A program made the translations under genes and the position numbers. The notes under the pieces are model-generated. The model did not search any database. It saw only the letters and a program-made list of their open reading frames with translations, and had not been told where the DNA came from. Positions 7,054-14,558 of a stretch of 14,909 nt of DNA are shown here, one piece after another (the stretch's first letter is position 1; every line of letters begins with the position of its first letter). Origin of the DNA: JAAYCI01 sp964367945 (GTDB lineage: Bacteria > Bacillota > Clostridia > Oscillospirales > Ruminococcaceae); NCBI GenBank assembly GCA_964367945.1, contig CAYIZZ010000050.1, positions 1 through 14,909 of the forward strand, read 5' to 3'.

Positions 7054-7208
7054 AAGCTATTCCTACTTTTTCTTACTCCACACTAAAATCCGTGTATTTC
7101 AGTCAAAACTGCTTTATCTGCCACTACAGTTACGTGTGGGTATAACTGCAATATAGATGCTGCAGCTGCATCACAATTTCACTACATAAGCCTGTGCGCA
7201 AATTAAAT

Positions 7209-8720
7209 TTACGCATTTTTATCATTTTTATGCCAAGCACTGGTGTCGGCTGTTGCATATGACATAAGAAGTTCCTCTTCCGCATGCTCATGGTCAACTT
7301 CACCGGTAATGTAGCCCTCGTTCATCACAAGTATGCGATCGCACATGCCTATCAATTCAGTGAGTTCCGAAGACACCATGATGACGGACATACCCTCACA
7401 TACCAGCGCATGTATAATTTGATAAATTTCCTGCTTAGCTCCTACATCCACACCGCGCGTAGGCTCATCCACAAGCAAAATATTGCACTGTGTGGTTAAA
7501 TTTTTGGAAATAACAACCTTTTGTTGATTTCCCCCGCTCATGAAACGCACCACAGTGTTTACATTGGAAGGTCGCGTATGCATTTTATCAATGTATGCTT
7601 GTGCATTTTGTCGCTCCTTACCAATATTAATAATGCCAAGCTTTGAGAAGAACGGCAAGGAGGCTATACTGGTATTATACGTTATATCTTGCATTAATAA
7701 AAGCCCCTGCGTCTTTCTTTCTTCTGGCACCATACCAATTTTCGATTCAATAGCTTGACGTGGATTTGAAAACTTCACTTTTTTTCCATGTAGTTCTACA
7801 CTTCCACTGTCAATTGCGTCTGAGCCGATGATTGCACGCAACACTTCTGTTCGCCCTGCACCTGCAAGTCCTGCAAGGCCAAGAATTTCACCACGATGAA
7901 GCGTAAAGTTAATGTTTTTCAGCACGCCTTCACGGCACATATTTTCAACACGTAGTACCGGCTCGCCAATAGTTCTACCTGTGCGCTCGGGATAAACATG
8001 CACTAGCTCGCGCCCTACCATCTTGCTTACCAGCTTGTCGGTATCATATTGCTGAACACAACCACTCTCAACCACCTGCCCATCTTTCAATATGGTCAAG
8101 TGAGTGCACAGCTCGAAAATTTCTTTCAATCTGTGTGAAATATATATAAAGGTAACGCCTTGTTGTGAAAGTTCTTTTACAAGGGCAAACAAACCTTTGA
8201 GTTCACTATCGCCCAATACAGCTGTTGGCTCGTCCAGCACTATCACCTTTGCATTTCGGCTCATAGCTCGCGCAATTTCCACCATTTGCCGTTTAGCCAC
8301 GCTAAGGTTACACACAAGTGCGTCGGGATCAAGATCAAGCCTTAACTCTTGGATAATTTCACCGGCCAGTTGCTTCATCTTTTTATAATTTACAAGTCCT
8401 AATTTGGTTTTCGGTTGTCTTCCCAAAAAGATATTTTCAGCTACCGTTTGATGATTTAGCAGCATTAGTTCTTGGTAAATTACCGCTATTCCCTTTTCAA
8501 TCATATTTGCCGGTGTTGCCTGCTTTACTTCTTCCCCATCAAGCCGGATATGCCCTGCATCTGCAGAGTATGCACCCGAGAGGATCTTCATAAGGGTCGA
8601 TTTGCCGGCACCGTTTTCACCTACAAGGGCATGGATTTCGCCTTTAGCGACCTGCATAGAAACATTGTCAAGTGCCTTTACACCTGGAAAGCTCTTTGAA
8701 ATCCCCATCATCTCGATCAT
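7209..8720 (-). CDS. ribose-type sugar ABC importer, double ATPase subunit
   Basis: This 503-residue cytoplasmic protein powers sugar import and has two nucleotide-binding domains in one chain, the RbsA/MglA/XylG layout. The first has Walker A GENGAGKST (residues 34-42), signature LSVAKRQ (139-145) and Walker B VIVLDEPT (about 159-166). The second has the family's degenerate Walker A GLAGAGRT (284-291), signature MSGGNQQK (394-401) and ILLVDEPT (414-421). I start it at 8720 because a GGAGG site lies eight bases before that ATG. A frame start at 8753 would add 11 residues with no ribosome binding site and no family similarity. The gene follows the binding-protein gene, separated by about 100 bases holding a large hairpin. 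The D-loop reads AVLGDSE where the family usually has AALTDxE. The sugar specificity is not set by this subunit. Confidence 0.94.
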   Translation of the reverse strand: MIEMMGISKSFPGVKALDNVSMQVAKGEIHALVGENGAGKSTLMKILSGAYSADAGHIRLDGEEVKQATPANMIEKGIAVIYQELMLLNHQTVAENIFLGRQPKTKLGLVNYKKMKQLAGEIIQELRLDLDPDALVCNLSVAKRQMVEIARAMSRNAKVIVLDEPTAVLGDSELKGLFALVKELSQQGVTFIYISHRLKEIFELCTHLTILKDGQVVESGCVQQYDTDKLVSKMVGRELVHVYPERTGRTIGEPVLRVENMCREGVLKNINFTLHRGEILGLAGLAGAGRTEVLRAIIGSDAIDSGSVELHGKKVKFSNPRQAIESKIGMVPEERKTQGLLLMQDITYNTSIASLPFFSKLGIINIGKERQNAQAYIDKMHTRPSNVNTVVRFMSGGNQQKVVISKNLTTQCNILLVDEPTRGVDVGAKQEIYQIIHALVCEGMSVIMVSSELTELIGMCDRILVMNEGYITGEVDHEHAEEELLMSYATADTSAWHKNDKNA

Positions 8721-8769
8721 GTTTGTGTCCTCCACCTTGTTTGTGCTTAACATCAGCTATATCGATAGG

Positions 8770-8797
8770 ATGCCGGAAGCCGATTGGCTCCCGGCAT
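8770..8797 (-). other. intercistronic hairpin between binding-protein and ATPase genes
   Basis: ATGCCGG (8770-8776) pairs with CCGGCAT (8791-8797); inside, after one A-C mismatch, AGCC (8778-8781) pairs with GGCT (8786-8789) around GATT. No T-run follows on the minus strand, so it is unlikely to be a full terminator. It lies 23 bases after the binding-protein stop codon. Similar structures in transporter operons protect the upstream message from 3' decay and keep the binding protein more abundant than the ATPase. Confidence 0.7.
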
Positions 8798-8819
8798 TAT
8801 TAAGATCAAATAATTCCGC

Positions 8820-9833
8820 TTATAGTCCTTTGCCTACCCATTCATCAATATTTTCAGCCGATACGATTGCTGTATCTAGTTGCCATCTTGCATCAATTTC
8901 TTCGCCACGTAGAATCTTATCTGCAGCAATCACGCCTTCAGGTGCGCAATATGGGTACACAACTGTGAATGCCATATCGCCGGCAGTGATAGCATCAAAT
9001 GCCACCTCGGTGCCGTCCATTCCTACAACAAGAATGCCTTCATCTTCGCGTCCGGCTGCTTTAATTGCTTCAATCGCGCCCAGTGCCATTTCATCGTTGT
9101 GTGTATACACAGCGTTAATTTCTCCGGGGCCAAAACGTTGGAGCATATCTTCCATAAAGGTCATAGCTGGCTCGCGCAGATAGTCACAATATTGCTCGGC
9201 TATGATTTCCATACCGGGGTAATTAACCAGTTGCTCAACAAATCCATCATGACGATCTATGGTAACGGACGCGCCGGCAGTACCTTGGATTTCGATGATT
9301 TTGCCTTCTCCATCAAGCATTTCTGCAAGCAAATCGGCAGATGCAACACCCATTGGCTTGTTTTCTGCACCAATGTAACAAGTTGACTCCGCATTGATAT
9401 TGCGATCAAGAACCACAACAGGAACACCCATGTCCATTGCTTTTAGAGAAACATCTGTGAGAGCCTCTGCAGTTAACGGTGCAAGGATCAAAAGATCAAT
9501 ACCTTGTGCAAGCAAATCTTCTACATCGGATACTTGCTTTGAGGATTCGTTGTTGCCATCGGTAACGATGATTTCCATATGTGGGAAATTTTCCTCAGCA
9601 TAAGCTACGTTTTCTTCCACTTGTGCAACACGGAAAGGATGGTTCATAGTACCTTGTGAGAAACCAACCAGGAATGTTTCGTCTTCAGCAGGTGCAGTTG
9701 ATTCTTGTGCAGATCCTTCTGCAGGTGTTGAAGCGGGTGACTCCGAATCGCCTGCCGGAGCACTGGATGTACAGCCTGTGATCACCGAAATAAGTAAAAC
9801 AAGGGCAATTGTCAGTACTAGAATCTTTTTCAT
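8820..9833 (-). CDS. ribose-type sugar ABC importer, substrate-binding lipoprotein
   Basis: This 337-residue protein captures the sugar outside the cell. It has an MKK n-region, a hydrophobic core and lipobox ITGC (Cys21), then a Ser/Ala/Pro/Glu-rich linker to about residue 50. The periplasmic-binding fold of the RbsB type (about 54-330) starts FLVGFSQGTMNHPF. Residues expected to contact the sugar in this family are present: D143-R144 (VVLDRN), R194 (DRHDGF), N246-D247 (THNDEMALG) and D273 (GMDG), the set seen in pyranose-binding members such as RbsB. A GGAGG site lies eight bases before the ATG. Two adjacent 26-bp repeats lie just upstream, and a hairpin follows the stop. Order is unusual: permease, then binding protein, then ATPase. 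The exact ligand is not predictable here. Confidence 0.93.
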   Translation of the reverse strand: MKKILVLTIALVLLISVITGCTSSAPAGDSESPASTPAEGSAQESTAPAEDETFLVGFSQGTMNHPFRVAQVEENVAYAEENFPHMEIIVTDGNNESSKQVSDVEDLLAQGIDLLILAPLTAEALTDVSLKAMDMGVPVVVLDRNINAESTCYIGAENKPMGVASADLLAEMLDGEGKIIEIQGTAGASVTIDRHDGFVEQLVNYPGMEIIAEQYCDYLREPAMTFMEDMLQRFGPGEINAVYTHNDEMALGAIEAIKAAGREDEGILVVGMDGTEVAFDAITAGDMAFTVVYPYCAPEGVIAADKILRGEEIDARWQLDTAIVSAENIDEWVGKGL

Positions 9834-9844
9834 GTCTAAATCCT

Positions 9845-9897
9845 CCTATAAAATAATATTATGTCGTACTTCCCATAAAACAATATTGTGTTGTACT
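9845..9897 (-). repeat. two adjacent 26-bp direct repeats with palindromic cores
   Basis: Copies at 9872-9897 and 9845-9870 match at 22 of 26 positions and are one base apart (27-bp period). Each holds a perfect 10-bp palindrome, ACAATATTGT in the first and ATAATATTAT in the second. The two differences inside the palindrome are paired (C/G to T/A), so symmetry is kept. They fill the leader between the permease stop and the binding-protein ribosome binding site. A weak TTGTTT-16-TAATAT promoter could be drawn across them. They look like operator sites, but the regulator is unknown. Confidence 0.65.
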
Positions 9898-9948
9898 TTT
9901 TTGAACTTGACGTAAATTTCAAATGTATTAAGCACAAATTATCTTGCC

Positions 9949-10926
9949 TTATTGTGCGCTTTTACGTGTGCGTTCAAGAAGCACGGCCAAAATGATAACC
10001 AGGCCTTGTACAACCTGCTGTAAGAACGGTGAAATTCCGATAAAGTTCAAGAGGCTGGCCATCACCGAAAGAAGTGCAGCGCCAATAAGTGTGCCAATCA
10101 CTCCACCTGAACCGCCTGCGGTGCTTGTTCCGCCGATAACCGCCATGGCAATAGCATCAAGCTCTGCTCCTTCGCCTGCTGTTGGCTCGCCTACACTCAA
10201 GCGGGATAAAAGAACCAGTGTAGCCAGCGATGCCAAACAACCACTTAGGATGTAAACCGCCCATTCTACTTTTTCAACATAAATGCCACTCAGCCTAGCT
10301 GCTTCGCGACTGTCTCCGATGGCATACACGCCGCGTCCGAATTGCGTATATTTTAATATGATAAACGCTGCTACAAACACCAGCATAAACAAAAACACCG
10401 GATTTGGAATCCCTAAAAAGTCGCCTTGTCCCAAAGCTTTAAAGTCGATACCACTCTCACGCCAACTTTGCGGCGAGCCCTTTGCGATGTAAAGGGAAAA
10501 CCCTCGTAGCGCAGTCATTGTTCCAAGTGTCATTATAAAGGGTGTTATCTTGCCCTTTGTAATACCAAGCCCGTTGAAGAAACCAACCAGTGCGCCAATC
10601 ACAAGTGCAACACCACACGCTAAAAGCGGATGTACACCCTGCTGGAACAATTTAGCTACAACTACAGCAGTGATACCGGCTGTAGCACCTACGGAAAGAT
10701 CTATTCCGCCGGTAAGCAAAACAAATGTCATGCCCATAGCCATAATGCCGTTAATGGAAATTTGTCGAATGATATTAGTGATGTTTCCAAAGCTCATAAA
10801 TCGTGGCTGCAATATCGCTGCAAAAATCATGAGCAATATCAGTGCTATAAACACGCCGAATGATTGCATATTGCGCAATGAATGTACGATGTTGCCGAGC
10901 TTACCTTGCTTGTTTGCAGATTTCAT
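9949..10926 (-). CDS. ribose-type sugar ABC importer, permease subunit
   Basis: This 325-residue integral membrane protein forms the channel of the importer, working as a pair with the double ATPase. It belongs to the RbsC/BPD_transp_2 family: it has about eight to ten hydrophobic helices, the motif LLTGGIDLSVG (residues 70-80), the cytoplasmic coupling segment DSREAARLSGIYVEKVEW (205-222) and the late motif IAMAVIGGTSTAGGSGGV (259-276). Length is normal for the family. A GAGAGG site lies about nine bases before the ATG. It follows the ROK kinase stop by 41 bases, so the two are probably cotranscribed. A gap of 115 bases with two repeats separates it from the binding-protein gene. Confidence 0.94.
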   Translation of the reverse strand: MKSANKQGKLGNIVHSLRNMQSFGVFIALILLMIFAAILQPRFMSFGNITNIIRQISINGIMAMGMTFVLLTGGIDLSVGATAGITAVVVAKLFQQGVHPLLACGVALVIGALVGFFNGLGITKGKITPFIMTLGTMTALRGFSLYIAKGSPQSWRESGIDFKALGQGDFLGIPNPVFLFMLVFVAAFIILKYTQFGRGVYAIGDSREAARLSGIYVEKVEWAVYILSGCLASLATLVLLSRLSVGEPTAGEGAELDAIAMAVIGGTSTAGGSGGVIGTLIGAALLSVMASLLNFIGISPFLQQVVQGLVIILAVLLERTRKSAQ

Positions 10927-10967
10927 GATCTCAACCTCTCAATTCATACAATGAAATGGGATACCGT

Positions 10968-11864
10968 TCACGCTGAAATTCGATCTATGAGCAACTTTAC
11001 AGCACCAAGCATACCTGCTTTGTTTGAGTTGTGCGCCATCATGATTTTTGTTTGCCCATGAAACTGTTTTGGTAAAAACGTATTAATGTGCCTACGAATG
11101 GGATATAAAAGTATATCACCTTGTTTTGAAACACCACCACCGATCAATACAACTTCCGGATCAAAGAAGATGATGATGTTTGCTATCATACGTGCGATGC
11201 GCATAGCCCAAACTTCTAAAAAGGCCGAACATATCTCATTACCGTTTTGAACAAGATCGAAAAATTCTTGTCCGTCGATGGAGCTCACTCCTAAAAGTTT
11301 CGCCACTTCCATCATGGCGTGCTTGGTAGAAAGCTGCGTTTCCAAGCAATTTATGTCGCTTCGATAATCAAAGAAACCAATCTCTCCTGCACGTGAATGT
11401 GCACCCGATATGATTTCGTTTTTAACGATGGCACATCCGCCTAGGCCTGTTCCCAGCGTGATGCAAAATATATTTGCATAGTCTCTACCAGCGCCTTGCC
11501 ATAATTCTCCCATAGCCATTGACCATACATCATTGCAGATATTCACAGGCATTTGAGGGTGCTTTTTCTTGATTTCACTCACGATATTCATCGTTTCAAG
11601 AAAAACCATGTTGTGCGCACCGGCTACAATTCTTCCCTGTGCGGGATCAATGATGCCCAAGCAACTTATTCCGACACCTTGTATTTCGCTTTCAGCAATT
11701 GCTTTATCAATCAAAGCAATTATGTCAAGTAAAAATAATGACGGCTCGTTGCGTGTATCAAAAATGCCTTCACTAATTATTCTTCCATCGTTTGTAATTA
11801 CCGCATGCTTTATGGCTGTACCACCAATATCAATGCCTAAGTAGCTTGCTTTTTCGTAATTCAA
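10968..11864 (-). CDS. ROK-family sugar kinase
   Basis: This 298-residue cytoplasmic enzyme should phosphorylate a sugar with ATP, probably the imported one or a product of the dehydrogenases. It shows the phosphate motif DIGGT (residues 12-16), catalytic D112 in NICNDVWS, the adenosine-side motif LGTGLGG (137-143) and IGGGV (241-245). It departs from usual ROK glucokinases: the ExGH sugar motif reads AGEIGF (F164 instead of His), and the CxCGxxGCxE zinc motif is reduced to a lone NCLE (C173). The start is TTG, with AAGGGGG about eight bases upstream; the frame has a stop a short way above and no ATG between. An eight-codon ORF (MEQRGKLH) ends across this TTG. The substrate is open: an allose-, mannose- or hexosamine-type sugar would all fit. 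Confidence 0.85.
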   Translation of the reverse strand: MNYEKASYLGIDIGGTAIKHAVITNDGRIISEGIFDTRNEPSLFLLDIIALIDKAIAESEIQGVGISCLGIIDPAQGRIVAGAHNMVFLETMNIVSEIKKKHPQMPVNICNDVWSMAMGELWQGAGRDYANIFCITLGTGLGGCAIVKNEIISGAHSRAGEIGFFDYRSDINCLETQLSTKHAMMEVAKLLGVSSIDGQEFFDLVQNGNEICSAFLEVWAMRIARMIANIIIFFDPEVVLIGGGVSKQGDILLYPIRRHINTFLPKQFHGQTKIMMAHNSNKAGMLGAVKLLIDRISA

Positions 11865-11898
11865 TGCAACTTCCCCCTTTGCTCCATGTCAAAGTCGG

Positions 11899-11928
11899 TC
11901 AAAAGCGTGAGGATATGACGGCTTTTGA
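11899..11928. repeat. 8-bp inverted repeat upstream of the sugar kinase
   Basis: TCAAAAGC (11899-11906) and GCTTTTGA (11921-11928) are perfect arms around 14 bases, in the 129-base gap between the second dehydrogenase and the kinase. A weaker stem TGAG/CTCA (11926-11929, 11937-11940) shares bases with it, so the two could not form together. No T-run follows, so it is not a terminator. It may be an operator or an mRNA processing stem. Confidence 0.4.
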
Positions 11929-11993
11929 GGACTGCTCTCACATTGGTGGACTGAACCAGGCACATGCGCGCCCAACTTGGATAAACCCCTTAT

Positions 11994-13040
11994 TTACATG
12001 GGATTTGGCCATTCACCATACATGTCCAGCACCATGTCTTTTACCTTTTCACAAAACGCATCATCTACAACAAAATCATTCGCAACTGTATACCACATCT
12101 TTGAAAGCTCTACATATTCTTTTTCAAACTTCAATGCCGCAAACACATCATCCCATGTGAGACCCATTGCTTCAGGACGAATATCTACGCCTGCTTTATG
12201 GATAAGCGCTAGCATTCTTTCAGCTTCGTTATTTTGCATGAGAGAGCCGGTGAAAATGCCTAGGCAAACGGGCTGTCCATGGATGAACTTTTTCTTTGTC
12301 ATATACTCTAGTGTATAGAAAAGGAAATGGTCGGTTCCTTCGATGTGCCTGGGATTCCATCCTGCATTATGGAATGCTGCACCACCCCAGCGCAAGCCTT
12401 CTGTGAGCACTCGTATACCTTTTTCATTAAGTGCATAGATATCATCAATAGCATTCACAACACTATCAAACACAGCGGTAGATTGAGCGGCTAACTCTTC
12501 ATCAAATGGCCATTTTTCTTCAACTTTGCCCTGGTCTTGTGCATACTTCCAATCATAAACGGCGTTGTGGTAGCAAAATACATCACAAACACCACTTCGA
12601 TTGAGTGCCTTTGGTCCGTTTTGAATCACATCAAGATCAATGTACACAGCAACAGGCTCGACATACGCCAAATATCTTACAACACTGTTAAAACGTACAC
12701 CGGCGCGATGGCCAAACACAGCATTTGTGGCAATAGAGGTTGGCACTTGATACAGCGGTTTATGTGTGCGCCAAGCGGCAATTTTTGCATAGTCCACTGC
12801 TTGTCCACCACCAAGGCCTATGACGGATTCGAACTTAGGCATCTCGTCAACTTGCTTTATCATTTCCTCGTATTCGAGAGTATCTACAAACTTAACAATC
12901 GCATCTTCGTCAAATTCATCCTTAAAACGCTCCCACAAATCTTCCATTGTAACAACGAGGTACGGTTTTTGCACAATGTTTTTAAGCTCTGCAACTAGGT
13001 TTCGACCATAAATAGTGTTAAACAATTTTCCGCTCATCAT
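11994..13040 (-). CDS. glycerol-1-phosphate-dehydrogenase-like (AraM/Fe-ADH) dehydrogenase
   Basis: This 348-residue protein belongs to the iron-containing alcohol dehydrogenase superfamily, closest by motif to the G1PDH/AraM branch. The nucleotide-binding part shows VIGLGGGQAVDYAK (residues 73-86) and PTSIATNAVFGHRAGVR (100-116), the place of the family's PTAxSxDGxxS segment. Three predicted metal ligands are present: D153 (SGVCDVFCYHNAVYDWK), H238 (GTDHFLFYTLE) and H254 (FIHGQPVCLG). It should carry out an NAD(P)-dependent oxidation or reduction of a polyol, sugar or phosphorylated alcohol. SGVCD replaces the usual SGxGD, and NAVFGHRAG diverges from typical G1PDH, so the substrate is probably not glycerol phosphate. 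The start has two ATGs in a row with GGAAGGG just before; the second has the better spacing. It lies 21 bases after the first dehydrogenase and is surely in the same operon. Confidence 0.8.
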   Translation of the reverse strand: MMSGKLFNTIYGRNLVAELKNIVQKPYLVVTMEDLWERFKDEFDEDAIVKFVDTLEYEEMIKQVDEMPKFESVIGLGGGQAVDYAKIAAWRTHKPLYQVPTSIATNAVFGHRAGVRFNSVVRYLAYVEPVAVYIDLDVIQNGPKALNRSGVCDVFCYHNAVYDWKYAQDQGKVEEKWPFDEELAAQSTAVFDSVVNAIDDIYALNEKGIRVLTEGLRWGGAAFHNAGWNPRHIEGTDHFLFYTLEYMTKKKFIHGQPVCLGIFTGSLMQNNEAERMLALIHKAGVDIRPEAMGLTWDDVFAALKFEKEYVELSKMWYTVANDFVVDDAFCEKVKDMVLDMYGEWPNPM

Positions 13041-13061
13041 AGTTCCCTTCCTTTATGTATA

Positions 13062-14087
13062 TTAGAGTTTAATCAAAACCTTAATTGAACCGGGCCCACC
13101 TTTTTCTGCAAGTGTAAGACCTTCTTCGAATTTTTCAATTGGCAGCACCTTTGTAACAAGGCGATCCACCTTTACAATTCCTTCGTTGATGGCATTCACT
13201 GCTCGTGGAAAACAATGGTACTGTGCAAATGAACCCGTTACATGGAATTGGTTTGCAAAAAAGTCATAAGGACTAATGCTAACACGTGCATCCTCATTGT
13301 ATACCGCATAAAGTATCATACGGCCATTCTTCTTTAAGTATTTAAACCCCTCTTCAACCACTTTAGCTGAACCTGTTGCATCCACAACAACGTCGTATCC
13401 ATGTGGTTGATTTTGCATAATAAGCGCACGGTTTGACTCTGCATCATCTCTTGAAATTTGGTAAGTGTGCTTAATGCCAAGCTCGTTCAGTAGATCCAGC
13501 TTATCTTTAGAAGGTGCAGCTACGGTTACACTTCCGGCGCCACTGCTATTCAAAAGTTGTGCAAGAATAATTCCTGTGGATCCTGCGCCAAACAAGAGAA
13601 CATGCTCGCCCGGCTTTACAGCTATTACATCAAGGCCATGAATGGCGCAAGCTGTGGGTTCACTAAAGCAGCCTTCTTCAAAAGAAACATGATCAGCCAG
13701 CTTAAACACCTTGTCAAAGTCCACGGCGATATATTCTGCAAATGCACCCGGACGATTAGAGCCTTTGGAAGAAAAATTGCTACAGAATAGTGGCATATCG
13801 TTTTGACAAAAATGGCATGTTCCGCATTGGCCTGTATCATCCACCGTCACACGATCGCCCACACATACATCGCTCACACCGCTTCCAATTTCGACAACTG
13901 TTCCTGCAGCCTCATGGCCGGGTATTAAAGGAAACTCTACAATGAAACTACCATTGTGCTGGTGTACGTCAGTTTTGCAAATACCACAGCAATCTACTTT
14001 GACCAAAACTTCATTAGCGGCGATAACAGGTTTTTCAATATCACGTAGTTCAAACTCCTTAGCTTTGTCGTATACGATGGCTTTCAT
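13062..14087 (-). CDS. zinc-dependent medium-chain alcohol/polyol dehydrogenase
   Basis: This 341-residue cytoplasmic enzyme belongs to the sorbitol/threonine dehydrogenase branch of the medium-chain family, oxidising a secondary alcohol of a sugar or polyol. Catalytic zinc ligands are C37 (GICKTD), H58-E59 (PGHEAAG) and probably E143 (SEPTACA). The structural zinc cysteines C88, C91, C94 and C102 are all present. The nucleotide fold has GAGSTG (167-172). The strand that sets cofactor choice ends VTVAAPSKDK, with no acidic residue in the usual place, so NADP+ may be used rather than NAD+. It is the first gene of the operon, with AGGAGG seven bases before the ATG and a near-consensus promoter upstream. 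The exact substrate is unknown; the ABC importer and kinase suggest a rare sugar or sugar alcohol. Confidence 0.93.
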   Translation of the reverse strand: MKAIVYDKAKEFELRDIEKPVIAANEVLVKVDCCGICKTDVHQHNGSFIVEFPLIPGHEAAGTVVEIGSGVSDVCVGDRVTVDDTGQCGTCHFCQNDMPLFCSNFSSKGSNRPGAFAEYIAVDFDKVFKLADHVSFEEGCFSEPTACAIHGLDVIAVKPGEHVLLFGAGSTGIILAQLLNSSGAGSVTVAAPSKDKLDLLNELGIKHTYQISRDDAESNRALIMQNQPHGYDVVVDATGSAKVVEEGFKYLKKNGRMILYAVYNEDARVSISPYDFFANQFHVTGSFAQYHCFPRAVNAINEGIVKVDRLVTKVLPIEKFEEGLTLAEKGGPGSIKVLIKL

Positions 14088-14197
14088 GGTGCATCCTCCT
14101 GTATTGTATTTTTTAATAATAAAAGGGTTCCATTATTTTGCGAGTTTATTCTCCTTCAACGTTCTGTCTTGTACTTTTTCTATGTTTCGTTTATTGA

Positions 14198-14226
14198 ATT
14201 CTAGCATTTCACATCTAGTTTGTCAA
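14198..14226 (-). promoter_or_regulatory. main promoter of the sugar/polyol operon
   Basis: On the minus strand, a perfect TTGACA (14221-14226) and TAGAAT (14198-14203) are 17 bp apart, an excellent sigma-A promoter. The start would be near 14191, giving a leader of about 100 bases before the first dehydrogenase. CTAGA occurs twice in the spacer and -10 region with a 14-bp period, a possible regulator contact. I found no clear catabolite (cre) site. Confidence 0.75.
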
Positions 14227-14485
14227 TAGGTTTTAATAATTATAATAAACAAAATATTTTCACTGATAAAGTATATTTTTTGTATTATGCTACAAATAAT
14301 TTGAATTTTACACAAATATTCACTTTGTTTTCTGTAAAACAATATACCTCGATATAGTTTATCAATTAATTTTAATATATATACTTTAAATGCTTCAAAT
14401 CTTGCCGATATCATTTACCCTATCTGTGAACAATCTGAAATTATCGAAGCTTTCAATGTGCCAAACCGGATAATCTGCCCATCAC
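14227..14485. other. AT-rich gap with no supported gene
   Basis: This stretch lies between the operon promoter and the terminator of the upstream module. It is very AT-rich. A 63-codon minus-strand frame (14223-14414) has no ribosome binding site and is mostly Ile/Lys/Tyr, as random AT-rich DNA gives; it also covers the operon -35 box. I see no RNA gene or long repeat here. Confidence 0.5.
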
Positions 14486-14533
14486 AAAAAAGGTTTGTTT
14501 TCACCATAAACTGAGTGAAAACAAACCTTTTTT
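14486..14533 (-). terminator. strong terminator hairpin, 19-bp perfect stem
   Basis: The arms at 14486-14504 and 14515-14533 pair perfectly over 19 positions with a ten-base loop; the core is GGTTTGTTTTCAC. Outer A6/T6 tracts make it bidirectional. On the minus strand it lies about 25 bases past the stop of the 42-codon ORF, and so ends the upstream module, insulating it from the sugar operon. Confidence 0.9.
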
Positions 14534-14558
14534 CTATATGCAATAATTCAGCTGAATA

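Noticed and set aside
7156..7172. Imperfect palindrome GATGC...GCATC upstream of the ROK repressor gene
   Set aside because: Only five outer pairs and two inner ones, with no T-run and no nearby good promoter; too short to call as an operator or terminator.
8721..8753. Upstream in-frame start for the ATPase gene giving 514 residues
   Set aside because: It has no ribosome binding site and lies outside the family homology; the ATG at 8720 has a strong GGAGG site at good spacing.
8602..9183. 193-codon plus-strand frame across the ATPase and binding-protein genes
   Set aside because: Antisense to two clear transporter genes and spans their intergenic hairpin; Ser/Ala/Pro-rich product typical of a shadow frame.
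14190..14226. Possible catabolite-control (cre) site near the operon promoter
   Set aside because: No stretch fits the cre consensus well enough around the central CG; the nearest candidate lacks the paired half.
14223..14414. 63-codon minus-strand frame in the AT-rich gap
   Set aside because: Low-complexity Ile/Lys/Tyr-rich product, no ribosome binding site, and it runs into the main operon promoter.
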